Below, piece by piece: positions 1 to 9,091 of a stretch of 64,000 nt of DNA. The stretch comes from Mesorhizobium sp. 113-3-3 (GTDB lineage Bacteria > Pseudomonadota > Alphaproteobacteria > Rhizobiales > Rhizobiaceae), in contig NZ_AP023243.1 of the NCBI RefSeq assembly GCF_016756495.1, positions 5,770,501 to 5,834,500 on the forward strand, in the 5' to 3' direction. The stretch's first letter is position 1. Every line of letters begins with the position of its first letter. A model generated the notes under the pieces. It searched no databases. It was not told the DNA's origin and worked only from the letters and a program-made list of their open reading frames with translations. Position numbers and translations under genes: made by a program.

Positions 1-514
1 CACCCCCCGCGGTCATCTGGTAGGTCCCGTAGCCGTGATCGCCCGCGGTTCCAGCCGCGACCGCCTGGAACGTATTGGGCGTGTTGTCGACGTCGGTGTC
101 GGTCAGCGTGCCGCTCACCGTCGGCGTCCCGGCAATGGCATTGGCCACGCCGCCGGCCTCGATGACCGTGCCGCTTGAGGTGCCGGAGATCACCGCGGCA
201 TCGTTGGTGCCCTGGATCGTGACGGTGACAACCTGCGCAGTGCCATCCTGTGTGTGGACGGTAAAGGTCTCAGTGAGGTTCTGGCCGACGTTAAGGGCCT
301 GCACTGCCGCATTGTTGTTGTTGAGCGTAAAGGTCCAGACACCCCCCGCGGTCATCTGGTAGGTCCCGTAGCCGTGATCGCCCGCGGTTCCAGCCGCGAC
401 CGCCTGGAACGTATTGGGCGTGTTGTCGACGTCGGTGTCGGTCAGCGTGCCGCTCACCGTCGGCGTCCCGGCAATGGCATTGGCCACGCCGCCGGCCTCG
501 ATGACCGTGCCGCT
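1..514. repeat. Tandem in-frame VCBS coding repeat, period 339 bp
   Basis: Bases 1-175 and 340-514 are identical by eye over all 175 bases. The spacing of 339 bp equals 113 codons, so each unit adds one VCBS domain. The second half of the unit is less conserved. The lack of even synonymous differences suggests recent duplication or ongoing homogenisation. Confidence 0.9.
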
Positions 515-1006
515 GATCGTGCCAGTAATGACGGCCGCGTCATTGGTGCCGGCGAATTGCACCGTAGCGGTTGCCCAACTGAGCGTTCCATTGCCGAGTT
601 GGATCGAGTAGATGAAGGTGTCAGTTAGATATTGTCCCGCATTCAAGCCCTGCAGCTGCGCCTTGAAAGCGGCTGACAAGGTCGCCGCATCGTATCCCAC
701 GCGTCCGTCGGCCGTGATCCAAATCTTTGCGCCGTTTAAACTTGTGTCGGGGCTGATACCTTCAGTGCGCCCCAAATCCTGAGTCAACAAATCACCGGCG
801 ACATATCCACCCATCGCGCCTGACGTGTTGATACCGTTATCGACCGACCAGAGGGTCTTGGCGTTTCCGCCGAGATCGTTGGACATTACATTCAGGATTA
901 GGACACCTGTGGTGTCTTCCGAATAAGTGAACAGGTCATCCTTCGCCTGCGGTGTATTGGAGAACGACGTCGTTGTGCCGCCGGCACCGGTGACCTGAGT
1001 AGCCAT
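1..1006 (-). CDS. VCBS-repeat domain protein, 5' part (continues beyond the window)
   Basis: The reading frame opens with ATG at 1006 and runs off the left edge, giving about 335 residues. It begins MATQVTGAGG and has no Sec signal peptide. Residues from about 150 onward consist of VCBS-type repeats with the recurring phrases GTNDAAVI, GTVIEAGGVANAIAGTPTVS and LTDTDVDN. Such proteins are usually very large, calcium-binding, exported by type I secretion through a C-terminal signal, and act as adhesins or cell-surface proteins; the C terminus lies outside the window, so export is inferred. A purine-rich ribosome binding site (AAGGGGGG) lies just upstream of the ATG. Adjacent repeat units are almost identical in DNA. 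Confidence 0.85.
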   Translation of the reverse strand, partial: MATQVTGAGGTTTSFSNTPQAKDDLFTYSEDTTGVLILNVMSNDLGGNAKTLWSVDNGINTSGAMGGYVAGDLLTQDLGRTEGISPDTSLNGAKIWITADGRVGYDAATLSAAFKAQLQGLNAGQYLTDTFIYSIQLGNGTLSWATATVQFAGTNDAAVITGTISGTVIEAGGVANAIAGTPTVSGTLTDTDVDNTPNTFQAVAAGTAGDHGYGTYQMTAGGVWTFTLNNNNAAVQALNVGQNLTETFTVHTQDGTAQVVTVTIQGTNDAAVISGTSSGTVIEAGGVANAIAGTPTVSGTLTDTDVDNTPNTFQAVAAGTAGDHGYGTYQMTAGG

Positions 1007-1542
1007 TTTCAACCCCCCTTATTTGTATAAAAACAGATGCCCAACCATCTGCTTCATTGACAGTACTGAACGGCCGGCTGCTTCCAGCCGAAGAACAGTC
1101 GTGCGAATCCGGGCAGGTAATGAATTGTCGCCGTCATCCAGACACACCGCCGCGCTTAGAACAGCCGCCTAAGCTGGCTATTCCCGGACGGATATTGACT
1201 CGATGCTGGTCGGCCCGGCGACACTGGTCGTCGCGCTGCGTTCCCTACCCAAGTTACATCGTCCAACTCGTGGTTATTGGCCACGAACTTTAGACGCCCC
1301 TTATATTAGGAGATTATTAACTCTCATTACGGGGAAGGGTCAACATCCAACTTGGCGGAACAGTTAATAGTTGAACATAGGGCCACAGCCGCCCGGATCG
1401 GGCGGCGGAGATCGATCGAGCGCACGCCGGATACAAGCCTGGCGGGGTGGAACGTGGAGGAGCGTGATGAGGACCCGCCTGCGCCCGGAAGTTTCATGCT
1501 CTTACCCACGGACATCGCTCCAAGGATGACGAGGCGCGGAAC

Positions 1543-1650
1543 AGATCCGCCTTTGGGCACACCGTTCTACGCTGTGCCTCTCTCTTTTTGAGAGGTCTTT
1601 GTTTTGAGAGGTCTTTGATTCATAAGAGCCATGGGTGCAGATCGGGCTTG
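1543..1650. repeat. Dispersed intergenic repeat, copy 1 (related to 21748-21835)
   Basis: This stretch shares the phrases GATCCGCCTTTG, CCGTTCTACGCTG and CTCTTTTTGA, in the same order and orientation, with 21748-21835. Both copies lie in gene-free DNA. Copy 1 also contains a short internal duplication of the word GAGAGGTCTTTG. It is most likely a dispersed intergenic element, not a gene. Confidence 0.7.
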
Positions 1651-1763
1651 CCTGATCTGATATGGAGAAGGCGAGTTCAGCGAAAGTGAGATACGGATAC
1701 GAAAACAATTTTCGATAGCGAAAGTCGTCACCGAAACTACGCTACCGCCGCCGTTTCCATGCT

Positions 1764-1782
1764 TCATTCCCACTCGATTGTT
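1764..1782. repeat. guaA 3'-end-like core, direct repeat copy 1
   Basis: On the minus strand this 19-mer reads in frame as T-I-E-W-E-stop, the usual C terminus of GMP synthetase (GuaA). No guaA coding sequence precedes it; in that frame a stop codon lies immediately upstream. The copy at 49359-49377 is in the same orientation and differs at one base, which is synonymous. The guaA 3' end is a known integration site for genomic islands. Confidence 0.6.
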
Positions 1783-2328
1783 CACGGCTCTGTTAACGCA
1801 TTGAATTTACTTAAGAAAATGTTTTTGAGCCCGAATACTACCGACCTGCGGGCCGTCAAATAGCTACGCTTTTGATTTCGTTGTAGAATTTCTCGTGACG
1901 TCCATCGGCGCAAGAACCGCCCGTCAAAACGAACCAACGACAAGGTCGATCTGAAACGGAGGACCATGGTCCACTCATCACGACGACAAGCCATCTAGCT
2001 CGACCGCCTCCGTTCCTTCAAGGTTAGGTGATCGCGCATTCTCATGTCGCACCCGATCGGATGATCGCGGAGTTCACGAAGGCGCTGACGACGCATTATG
2101 TCGATTGCGGATCATTCGTGCGCTTACTCATGACATCAAGCCGGGAGCGCTTCTTTCGACCCTTCGCGATCATCGACTTGATCTGGCCCAAAGCAGACCT
2201 TGACTAGCCATGCTGCATAGCGTTCAGCGCCATTGACGTTGCCACGCTTTGCCGAAGCGGCTGCAATGCGCTAGCCTGCAAACATGCGAAGTCGCTGATA
2301 GATCATTTCGCTGAGGGGGCGAAAATTC

Positions 2329-3234
2329 ATGGAGATGCAGCAGGTCCGCTATTTCCTGGCCCTGTCCAGCACGCTTAATTTCACCAGAGCAGCCGAAGAG
2401 TGCAACGTTACCCAACCTGCGCTCACGCGTGCCATCAAGACGCTGGAGGAGGAGTTGGGAGGCGAACTCCTCCGGCGCGAGCGCCAGCATTCGCACCTTA
2501 CCGAACTCGGTCGGCGCATGCTTCCCCTGCTGCAGCAATGCTACGATGCCGCCACTTCCGCCAAGTCACTCGCCAAGGCCGTGCAAAGCAGCGACGTGGC
2601 GCCTCTTAACGTCACGATTTCCAACAGTGTCAACATTGCGCTTCTGGTGTCGCCCTTTACGGAGCTTTTCCGGGCCTATCCCGGGGTGCATCTCAAGATC
2701 AACCGGGGCTCGCCGACCGCTGTCGTCGAGGCCCTCAAGAACGGCGAGGTCGAGCTCGCCGTTGCCGGGCCCCTGGGCCAGGCCTGGGACCGGCTCGACA
2801 CATGGCCGCTTTTCCAGGAGGGCATTGAACTCGTCGTCAATTCGGATCATCCGCTTGCCCGTCGCAACGAGGCAGATGTCGCACTGAGCCAGCTGGTCGG
2901 GGAGCCCGTGCTCAGCCGGATCGATTGGGAAACCAGCGAGGAACTGTCCCGCTGCCTCGCCGCGAAGGGCCTGACGCCTCGCACCGCCCATGAAGTCGAA
3001 ACGGACCACGATCTGCTGGCATTGCTGGAGGCCAACGCCGGTGTGGGCTTCGTCTCCGTGACGGCGCCACGGACGCCGAATATCCGCAGGCTCAAGCTGC
3101 GGGACGTCGATATCTCTCGGGTCGTCGCCGTCTACGCGGTCGCCGGCCGACATCGCTCGCCCGTGGCCACGACGCTGCTCAACCTGCTGCGGTCGACCGA
3201 CTGGTCTTCTTTCGGCGTCAGCGAGCCCGCTTGA
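2329..3234 (+). CDS. LysR-family transcriptional regulator
   Basis: A 301-residue protein of typical LysR length. Residues 1-60 form the winged helix-turn-helix, with NFTRAAEECNVTQPALTRAI as the recognition region; the remainder is the effector-binding periplasmic-protein-like fold. The ATG follows a GAGGGGGCG stretch. It closely resembles the LysR products at 9092 and 12561. It runs convergently into the peroxiredoxin-like gene, with a 17-bp overlap of the 3' ends, so the target is not set by the usual divergent arrangement. It probably controls nearby redox genes or itself; the effector is unknown. Confidence 0.92.
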   Translation: MEMQQVRYFLALSSTLNFTRAAEECNVTQPALTRAIKTLEEELGGELLRRERQHSHLTELGRRMLPLLQQCYDAATSAKSLAKAVQSSDVAPLNVTISNSVNIALLVSPFTELFRAYPGVHLKINRGSPTAVVEALKNGEVELAVAGPLGQAWDRLDTWPLFQEGIELVVNSDHPLARRNEADVALSQLVGEPVLSRIDWETSEELSRCLAAKGLTPRTAHEVETDHDLLALLEANAGVGFVSVTAPRTPNIRRLKLRDVDISRVVAVYAVAGRHRSPVATTLLNLLRSTDWSSFGVSEPA

Positions 3235-3922
3235 GCGCCGCGATCAGGTCGTCGATGTCCATCCGCCGACGGTAGTCGGGATCGACGAAACGATCCGTGA
3301 TGATCCCGTCGGTTCCAACTATGAAGGTGGCGGGGATCGGCAGGAACCAACTGGCATTGCCCTGGTAGTTTGGAAGATCATAGGCAACACCCATCAACCG
3401 CTCCATCTCGGCCCCGATCCAGATCGCAAGGTTGAGGGACAGGGCGTAGCCATTGTCCATATCCGTCAGGAAGGGGAACGTGGCCCCGACCGCAGCCTTC
3501 ATCGCCTTCGCGAATCTGCGTCGCTCGGGCATGATCGCGACGACCTGGCCGCCCAGCGCTGCAATCTCCTGCTGAGCCTCGACGATGCCAATCGCATTCA
3601 AGCGGCAATAGGGGCACCAATGCCCGCGCTGAAAGGTGACGACAGCGGGGCCTTGTAGAAGGATCTCGGCCAGGCCAACCAGTCTGCCCTCGTCGTCAGG
3701 CAGCAGGAACCCGGGCATGACATCGCCAGGAGCCGGCGCCATAGCTCCAGCCCCCTGTTGTTCCAGTCGTCCCACCAGGCGGTCCACGGCGTCGGCGAAA
3801 TCCGCGTTCAAGCGGCGCACCGCCGCGGCAATCACCGCCAGCCGCTCGTTCAGGGACGCATCGAGTTCAATGGCAGCCTGGACGGCCTGTTCAAATGTCA
3901 TTGCCTGGTCGTCGACGGCCAT
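3218..3922 (-). CDS. AhpC/TSA-type peroxiredoxin-like protein
   Basis: A protein of about 234 residues with a thioredoxin-like fold of the AhpC/TSA type. The active-site segment is GHWCPYCRLN near residue 105, giving a C-x-x-C pair where classical peroxiredoxins have T-x-x-C; this is typical of the 'peroxiredoxin-like' branch. An N-terminal helical extension of about 70 residues precedes the domain. It is probably a cytoplasmic thiol-dependent peroxide or disulfide reductase. The start is uncertain: a GTG at 3949 and ATGs at 3922 and 3901 are all possible, and no strong ribosome binding site decides. Its 3' end overlaps the convergent LysR gene. Confidence 0.8.
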   Translation of the reverse strand: MAVDDQAMTFEQAVQAAIELDASLNERLAVIAAAVRRLNADFADAVDRLVGRLEQQGAGAMAPAPGDVMPGFLLPDDEGRLVGLAEILLQGPAVVTFQRGHWCPYCRLNAIGIVEAQQEIAALGGQVVAIMPERRRFAKAMKAAVGATFPFLTDMDNGYALSLNLAIWIGAEMERLMGVAYDLPNYQGNASWFLPIPATFIVGTDGIITDRFVDPDYRRRMDIDDLIAALKRAR

Positions 3923-4062
3923 TTCTGCACTTTCATGGACTGCGTGCACCCTACCATTGGAGCCCCTCGGTGAGGGCTATGCATTCCTTGCATCGTTTCG
4001 ATGCCCAAGATGCATCGGAAGGTGCCGCGTTCGTATTCTGTTCGCAGCCTCGTCTCGGTTCG

Positions 4063-5409
4063 TTACATCATGTTCCTGATATCCGACGAGAAGGTCGGGA
4101 AGCCGTAGACCGTGTCGGATAATTGCGATGCCGTGATGCCGTGTTTCATGGCAAGTGCGAACAGATGGATCAGCTCTTCCCCGGCATGACCCACGATGTG
4201 AGCGCCAACGATCCTGTCGGTGGTCTCCTCGACGATGATCTTCGACCACGACACTGTCTCGCCATAGGTCCTCGCGGACAGCCAGCCACGCATGTCGTTG
4301 ACATGGACCTTTACGCCAAACCCTTGCTCCTTCGCCTTGGCCTCGGTCAGCCCGACGCCGGCCAAGGCGGGGACTGTGTAGAGCGCGGATGGTATCTGGC
4401 CATAGTCCGGCCGGTGTCTCGGTCCGTCGACGATATTGCGGCCAACGATACCACCCTCGTAAGTCGCGACAGGTGAAAGCTGCGGCGAATTCCACACCGC
4501 GTCGCCGCAGACATAGACGTCAGGGTTCGACCGCGAGCGCAGATGATCGTCGATCTCGATGCGGCCTTCACGATGCACGATGACGCCGGCGCCAAGATCG
4601 AGCCGCTCGACATTGGCCACGCGTCCGGCGCAATTCACAACTCTGTCCGCGTCCACGGTGCATTCCGCGCCATCGGCGACAAAGGCGACGCGCAACCGTC
4701 CGTCGATCTTCTCGATCGTCCTGACCCAGGCCAAGGTGCGGACATGCATGCCTATTCGCTCGCTTTCGCCAAGGATCCGAGCGACGGCATCGGCATCGAA
4801 TGCCGCCAGCAGATGCGGCAGCGCCTCCAGAATGGTCACATCAACACCGGCGCGCGCATAGACCTGGCCCAGTTCGAAAGCGATGACACCGCCGCCAATG
4901 AAGACAACAGCTCCGGGCAGCTCCGGGTCGCCTAGAACATCGTCCGAGGTCGTCAGATGCTCGGCGCCCGGGATAGGCAGCGAGCGCGGCTTCGAACCGG
5001 TGGCGATGACGATGTTCCTCGCCTCTAGTTTTCGTCCATCGACACGGATGGCGTTGCCGCCAATGAAGGCGGCCTCGCCGAAGATAACGTCGACGCCACG
5101 TCTGGCCATCAATTGCGACAGCCGGGCCGGAATGTCCCTGACAATGTCCTTTTCCCGTTCAATCAGGGCTCGCCAGTCAAGCCTCGGCGCACCGACAGTG
5201 ATCGCATGCTTATCGGCTCGTTCGATCTCATCCAGCGCATGGGACGCGGCGACGAGCACTTTCTTTGGCGTGCAGCCGCGGTTGGGGCATGTGCCGCCGA
5301 GGTCGCGGGCTTCGATCATGGCGACGGAGAGACCTGCAGCACGCGTCGCCACCGTCACCCCCATTCCGGCATTGCCGCCGCCAAGGATCACCACATCATA
5401 CTTTTCCAT
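4063..5409 (-). CDS. Class I pyridine nucleotide-disulfide oxidoreductase-like flavoprotein
   Basis: A 448-residue FAD/NAD(P) enzyme of the glutathione reductase/dihydrolipoamide dehydrogenase family. It shows the FAD-binding motif GGGNAGMG (residues 10-17), the redox-active pair in GGTCPNRGC (Cys41 and Cys46), the NAD(P)-binding stretch VVFIGGGVIAFELGQ and a C-terminal dimerisation domain. The C terminus reads YGFPTFSS where classical members have the catalytic H-P-T; the His is replaced by Phe. The protein can hold FAD and a disulfide, but its substrate is unlikely to be glutathione in the standard mechanism. It lies 18 bp downstream of the NDH-2 gene and probably shares its transcript. Confidence 0.88.
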   Translation of the reverse strand: MEKYDVVILGGGNAGMGVTVATRAAGLSVAMIEARDLGGTCPNRGCTPKKVLVAASHALDEIERADKHAITVGAPRLDWRALIEREKDIVRDIPARLSQLMARRGVDVIFGEAAFIGGNAIRVDGRKLEARNIVIATGSKPRSLPIPGAEHLTTSDDVLGDPELPGAVVFIGGGVIAFELGQVYARAGVDVTILEALPHLLAAFDADAVARILGESERIGMHVRTLAWVRTIEKIDGRLRVAFVADGAECTVDADRVVNCAGRVANVERLDLGAGVIVHREGRIEIDDHLRSRSNPDVYVCGDAVWNSPQLSPVATYEGGIVGRNIVDGPRHRPDYGQIPSALYTVPALAGVGLTEAKAKEQGFGVKVHVNDMRGWLSARTYGETVSWSKIIVEETTDRIVGAHIVGHAGEELIHLFALAMKHGITASQLSDTVYGFPTFSSDIRNMM

Positions 5410-5427
5410 CGCACCGCCTCCGCCGTG

Positions 5428-6822
5428 CTAGTGAAGCTTGATCCGAGGCCTGGCGCGCCTGGCTATCGTCTCGCCGATCGCAGCCAGAGCGGTCCTGGCA
5501 AGGCCATGCACAGCCCTGAGATGCATCTTGTGGAGCGAGCGATAGACGACCCTTGCAAGCAGGCCTTCGATCTTCAGCCCGCCTATCAGGCTGCCGAACG
5601 CACCATAGTCGGCCAGCGAGACAAGCGAACCATAGTCACGGTAGCGGAATGCCGGCACGGCCTGTCCCGCGAGACGCGCGGCAACCACCCTCACCAGATG
5701 ATCGGCCTGCTGGTGAGCTGTCTGGGCGCGCGGCGGCAGGGCGTTGTCATGACCCGGCAGGACGCAGTTCGCGCAATCCCCGATCGCGAACACATTCTCG
5801 TCTCCGACAGCCCGCAAGGTCTCGTCCACCATCAGGCGGTTGATGCGATCTGTCTGAAGACCATCGAGCCCTTTCAGGAAATCCGGCGCCTTGATCCCGG
5901 CCGCCCAGACGACGAGCTCCGCCGGCACGAACAGTTTCCCACCGAGCCTGATGCCGTCTTCCCTCACCTCGCTGACTCTGATGCCGCACCGTATCTGGAC
6001 GCCGAGCTTGACGAGCAAACGTGCGGAAGCCTGCGCGATGTGCTCCGGCAAGGCCGGAAGGATCCGTGGCCCCGCTTCAACGATGGTGATGCGGATCAGT
6101 CTCTCGAAGTCGATGTTGTCGAGATTGTGCGAAGCAATCTCCCGCATCGACTTGTGCAGTTCCGCGGCCAGTTCGACACCGGTGGCGCCGGCGCCGACGA
6201 TGACGCAATGGAGCTGGCCGGGCGAAAGCTGCTCATATTGAGCGTTGGCACGCAGGCACGCGTCTATCATGCGTTTGTTGAAACGGGCGGCCTGCTCCGC
6301 CGTATCGAGCGAAATGGCGTGGCGCGCGGCGCCCGCCGTGCCGAAATCGTTGCTGACGCTGCCGACAGCCATGACCAGCGTGTCGTAGCCCAGCACGCGC
6401 GGTGGGATAACCTGCCGGCCGTCATCGTCGAAGCTGGGCGCAACAAAGACCTGGCGTTTGGCACGGTCGATTCCGACGACCTCGCCAATGCGGTACCGGT
6501 AGCCGTGCCGGCTGGCATGGGCGATGTACTCGACAGCGTCATGCGATGCGTTCAGCGCGCCGGATGCCACCTCATGCAGCAACGGCTTCCAGATATGGGT
6601 GCGGTTGCGGTCGACGAGCGTGACGGAAAGCCGCCGCTTGCCGAACTTGCGGCCGAGACGCGCCGCCAATTCCAGCCCGCCCGCGCCGCCGCCGACGATG
6701 ACCACGCGATGCAGCGACGTGTCCGCATGGGAAGGCGTCTCTGGAATCGCGCGGAAAAGAGCCGCGTCGTTGGCAAGCACCGCCTCGGGGACGAGCCGCA
6801 TGCCGGGCGTGATGATCTGCAT
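5428..6822 (-). CDS. ndh: Type II NADH dehydrogenase-like oxidoreductase (NDH-2)
   Basis: A 464-residue two-dinucleotide-binding flavoprotein. The FAD motif VVIVGGGAGGLELAARLG lies at about residues 40-57, after a 35-residue N-terminal extension, and the NADH motif CVIVGAGATGVELAAEL near 205. NDH-2 enzymes transfer electrons from NADH to quinone at the inner face of the membrane without pumping protons. The C-terminal part has amphipathic and basic stretches (ARVVYRSLHKMHLRAVHG) fitting membrane attachment. It is the first gene of a likely two-gene unit with the disulfide reductase-like flavoprotein, suggesting a redox-balancing role. Other quinone or sulfide oxidoreductase subfamilies are less likely. 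Confidence 0.85.
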   Translation of the reverse strand: MQIITPGMRLVPEAVLANDAALFRAIPETPSHADTSLHRVVIVGGGAGGLELAARLGRKFGKRRLSVTLVDRNRTHIWKPLLHEVASGALNASHDAVEYIAHASRHGYRYRIGEVVGIDRAKRQVFVAPSFDDDGRQVIPPRVLGYDTLVMAVGSVSNDFGTAGAARHAISLDTAEQAARFNKRMIDACLRANAQYEQLSPGQLHCVIVGAGATGVELAAELHKSMREIASHNLDNIDFERLIRITIVEAGPRILPALPEHIAQASARLLVKLGVQIRCGIRVSEVREDGIRLGGKLFVPAELVVWAAGIKAPDFLKGLDGLQTDRINRLMVDETLRAVGDENVFAIGDCANCVLPGHDNALPPRAQTAHQQADHLVRVVAARLAGQAVPAFRYRDYGSLVSLADYGAFGSLIGGLKIEGLLARVVYRSLHKMHLRAVHGLARTALAAIGETIARRARPRIKLH

Positions 6823-6856
6823 CGATATTCTCCATCGTTTCCGAGGCGTTGGACCG

Positions 6857-8014
6857 TCATTCCTGCGATTCGTGGATCACGATGCCTTGCAGCATGTCGA
6901 CCTCGCACTCCCACGGCTTTTCCGAGAGCACGCGCTGGCCATGTTCGTATCCCGCCTGCCAGCGCGTTCTGATTCCGGCGCGCGTGAAGTCGATGTCCTT
7001 GGTGTGGTCCTCGCCATCCAGGCGTGGCGAAAGCAGTCGAACGAGATGCATGACAGAGGGACAGCCGTAGGATGCGAGTTCCCTGAACATCGGATCATCA
7101 CGCCGTTCCTCGGGAACCAGCTTTCCCATTTCGCGCACGACGTGGCGCAGGCGATGCAGTTGCTCCTGGCGGGCAACGTGGCTTCGGCCGCGGCTGGCGT
7201 ATTGGAGATCCTTCTGCCGTCCCATGACCTGCCAGATCGATTTCGGCTCGGTCGCGCGCGGCTGCCACATGTTGACGGCAAAGATCAGCGCGTCGCGCCG
7301 CGGACGCTCGTCCAGCACCACCTCGATGGGCGTGTTCGAATAGATGCCGCCATCCCAGTAGGGCTCGCCGTCGATGCAGACTGCCGGGAAGGCCGGCGGC
7401 AAGGCGCCCGACGCCATGATGTGCGCCGCCGACAACGGCATAAGGCTGCTATCGAAATACTTGAGCTCGCTGGTGTTGACGTTGACCGCACCGACCGTCA
7501 GTCGCGTATGGCGCTGGTTGAGGCAATCGAAATTGATCAGGTTTTCCAGGGTCCGCCTGAGAGGATCCGTGGTGTAGTAGGAGGCATTCTCCACACCCAC
7601 TTCGCGATTGACCCCGAACATGGCGCTTGGGTTCGGTTCGAAGAACCCCGGTATGCCGCGCATCACCGTGCCCATATTGGCAAAGATGTTGCTCGGAACC
7701 ATCATCCGGAAGAACTCGTCGAGCGGGCTGCTGCGGCTGACGCCGTCCCAAAACTCGCGCAGCCTCGGCAGGCGGTCCTGCGGTTCATTTCCGGCGATCA
7801 GTGCCGCGTTGATGGCGCCGATCGACGTGCCGATGACCCAGTCGGGTTCGATCCCGCCCTCGACGAGCGCCTGGTAGACGCCTGCCTGATAGGCGCCGAG
7901 GGCGCCGCCGCCCTGCAACACCAATACGGTCTGTCGCTTGGCCGAACCGTCGGCCATTAGGACGGCCTCCGGCACGGGTTCCGACGCCGAGGGATTTCGA
8001 GAGATCTTGTTCAT
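6857..8014 (-). CDS. Patatin-like phospholipase
   Basis: A 385-residue patatin-domain lipid acyl hydrolase. The oxyanion-hole motif GGGALG is at 35-40, the nucleophile elbow GTSIG has Ser64, and the catalytic Asp lies in DGG at 221-223, so the Ser-Asp dyad is complete. No signal peptide is seen, so it probably acts in the cytoplasm or on the inner membrane. The ATG at 8014 is favoured by AAGGAGG 11 bases upstream. It lies 26 bp downstream of the 3-hydroxybutyrate dehydrogenase gene on the same strand. That pairing suggests a role in storage-lipid or PHB-granule metabolism, but the substrate cannot be read from sequence. Confidence 0.9.
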   Translation of the reverse strand: MNKISRNPSASEPVPEAVLMADGSAKRQTVLVLQGGGALGAYQAGVYQALVEGGIEPDWVIGTSIGAINAALIAGNEPQDRLPRLREFWDGVSRSSPLDEFFRMMVPSNIFANMGTVMRGIPGFFEPNPSAMFGVNREVGVENASYYTTDPLRRTLENLINFDCLNQRHTRLTVGAVNVNTSELKYFDSSLMPLSAAHIMASGALPPAFPAVCIDGEPYWDGGIYSNTPIEVVLDERPRRDALIFAVNMWQPRATEPKSIWQVMGRQKDLQYASRGRSHVARQEQLHRLRHVVREMGKLVPEERRDDPMFRELASYGCPSVMHLVRLLSPRLDGEDHTKDIDFTRAGIRTRWQAGYEHGQRVLSEKPWECEVDMLQGIVIHESQE

Positions 8015-8040
8015 GGCGTTTGCGTTCCTCCTTGCCGGTT

Positions 8041-8823
8041 TCAGTGGGCGGTCCAGCCGCCTTCGATCGGCATGATGGCGCCGGTGATCGAGGCCGCATC
8101 GTCCGAGGCCAGGAACAGGCAGAGCGACGCAACCTGCTGGACCGTCACGAACTGCTTGGTCGGCTGTGCGGCCAGGAGCACATCCTTGATCACCTGCTGT
8201 TCGGTGATCCCGCGCGCCCTGGCCGTGTCCGGTATCTGCTTTTCCACCAGCGGGGTGAGCACATATCCGGGGCAGACCGCGTTGACCGTGATCCCCTGCT
8301 CTGCCACTTCCAGTGCCACCGTCTTGGTCAGGCCGGCGACGCCGTGCTTGGCGGCGACATAGGCGGATTTGTATGGCGAGGCGACGAGGGCGTGGGCCGA
8401 GGCGACATTGATGATGCGGCCCCATTTGCGCTGCTTCATCGCCTGCAGGGCGCGCCGGATCGTGTAGAACGACGACATCAGATCGATCGCCACGACGGCC
8501 TCCCACTTCTCGATCGGGAACTCGTCGATCGGCGCCACATGCTGGATGCCGGCATTGTTGACCAGGATGTCGATGGCCCCGAACTCGGCGATGGCCTTGT
8601 CCATCATGGCGGTGATCGCGCCGCCCTTGCTCATGTCCGCATTGTCGTAACGAACGGTCACCTCGTTGTCGGCGGCCAGCCTCGCCCGCAGCCGTTCGAT
8701 CTCTTCGGCATCGCCGAAGCCGTTGAGAACGATGTTGCAACCCCTGGCCGCGAAGGCCTCGGCAATGCCTTGGCCGATGCCGCTGGTCGAGCCTGTTATC
8801 AGCGCCGTCTTTCCTCTGAGCAT
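8041..8823 (-). CDS. bdhA: D-3-hydroxybutyrate dehydrogenase (SDR family)
   Basis: A 260-residue classical short-chain dehydrogenase. It has the cofactor motif TGSTSGIG (10-17), NNAG (89-92) and the catalytic residues Ser142, Tyr155 and Lys159. The C-terminal segment with PGYVLTPLVEKQIPD and the ending IEGGWTAH are characteristic of bacterial 3-hydroxybutyrate dehydrogenases, which oxidise D-3-hydroxybutyrate to acetoacetate with NAD in PHB and ketone-body use. The ATG at 8823 has AAGGAA upstream. It is divergent from the LysR gene at 9092, which is the natural candidate regulator, and is followed by the patatin gene in the same unit. Confidence 0.92.
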   Translation of the reverse strand: MLRGKTALITGSTSGIGQGIAEAFAARGCNIVLNGFGDAEEIERLRARLAADNEVTVRYDNADMSKGGAITAMMDKAIAEFGAIDILVNNAGIQHVAPIDEFPIEKWEAVVAIDLMSSFYTIRRALQAMKQRKWGRIINVASAHALVASPYKSAYVAAKHGVAGLTKTVALEVAEQGITVNAVCPGYVLTPLVEKQIPDTARARGITEQQVIKDVLLAAQPTKQFVTVQQVASLCLFLASDDAASITGAIMPIEGGWTAH

Positions 8824-9091
8824 CGTCGTTTCCTTGTGTTGAAGTCCGGCAGAACCACTCTGCATCCGCTGCGGGCAACGGGTTTGCGCGCCCAGGTCAG
8901 AAATCCTGATCAAGTATGGCGAGCAGCCCGAAGCAGCGGAAATGCCGTTGAGACATGGATTCGATAGCCGACGGTCTGACCGATGCGACGGCGATGTAGA
9001 CCTGCAGGCCGGGTTGTTTGACGTTGGGGCAGCTAGTAAGATTGGGCCGCAAAACGGCCGTGCCGTATGCTCGCCCGTTGAGGGAGTTGCC

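Larger units (their letters stand above)
1007..2328. other. Long intergenic region with dispersed repeats; no convincing gene
   Basis: No open frame in this 1.3 kb looks like a protein family, and the short frames overlap on both strands. The region holds the promoter side of the VCBS gene (near 1007-1330), a dispersed repeat related to 21748-21835, a guaA-3'-end-like core at 1764-1782, and a block at 1850-1880 resembling the start of the repeats at 21843 and 49446. It looks like a scar zone of past insertions. Confidence 0.6.

Noticed and set aside
1..514. CRISPR-like direct repeats
   Set aside because: The repeated units are 339 bp, in frame and coding for VCBS domains, so they are not a CRISPR array.
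1057..2000. Several 60-80-codon frames on both strands upstream of the first LysR gene
   Set aside because: They overlap each other and the dispersed repeats, have no family-like sequence and lack ribosome binding sites.
5113..6972. 619-codon plus-strand open frame
   Set aside because: It is antisense to the NDH-2 and disulfide reductase-like genes, which carry intact FAD motifs on the minus strand.
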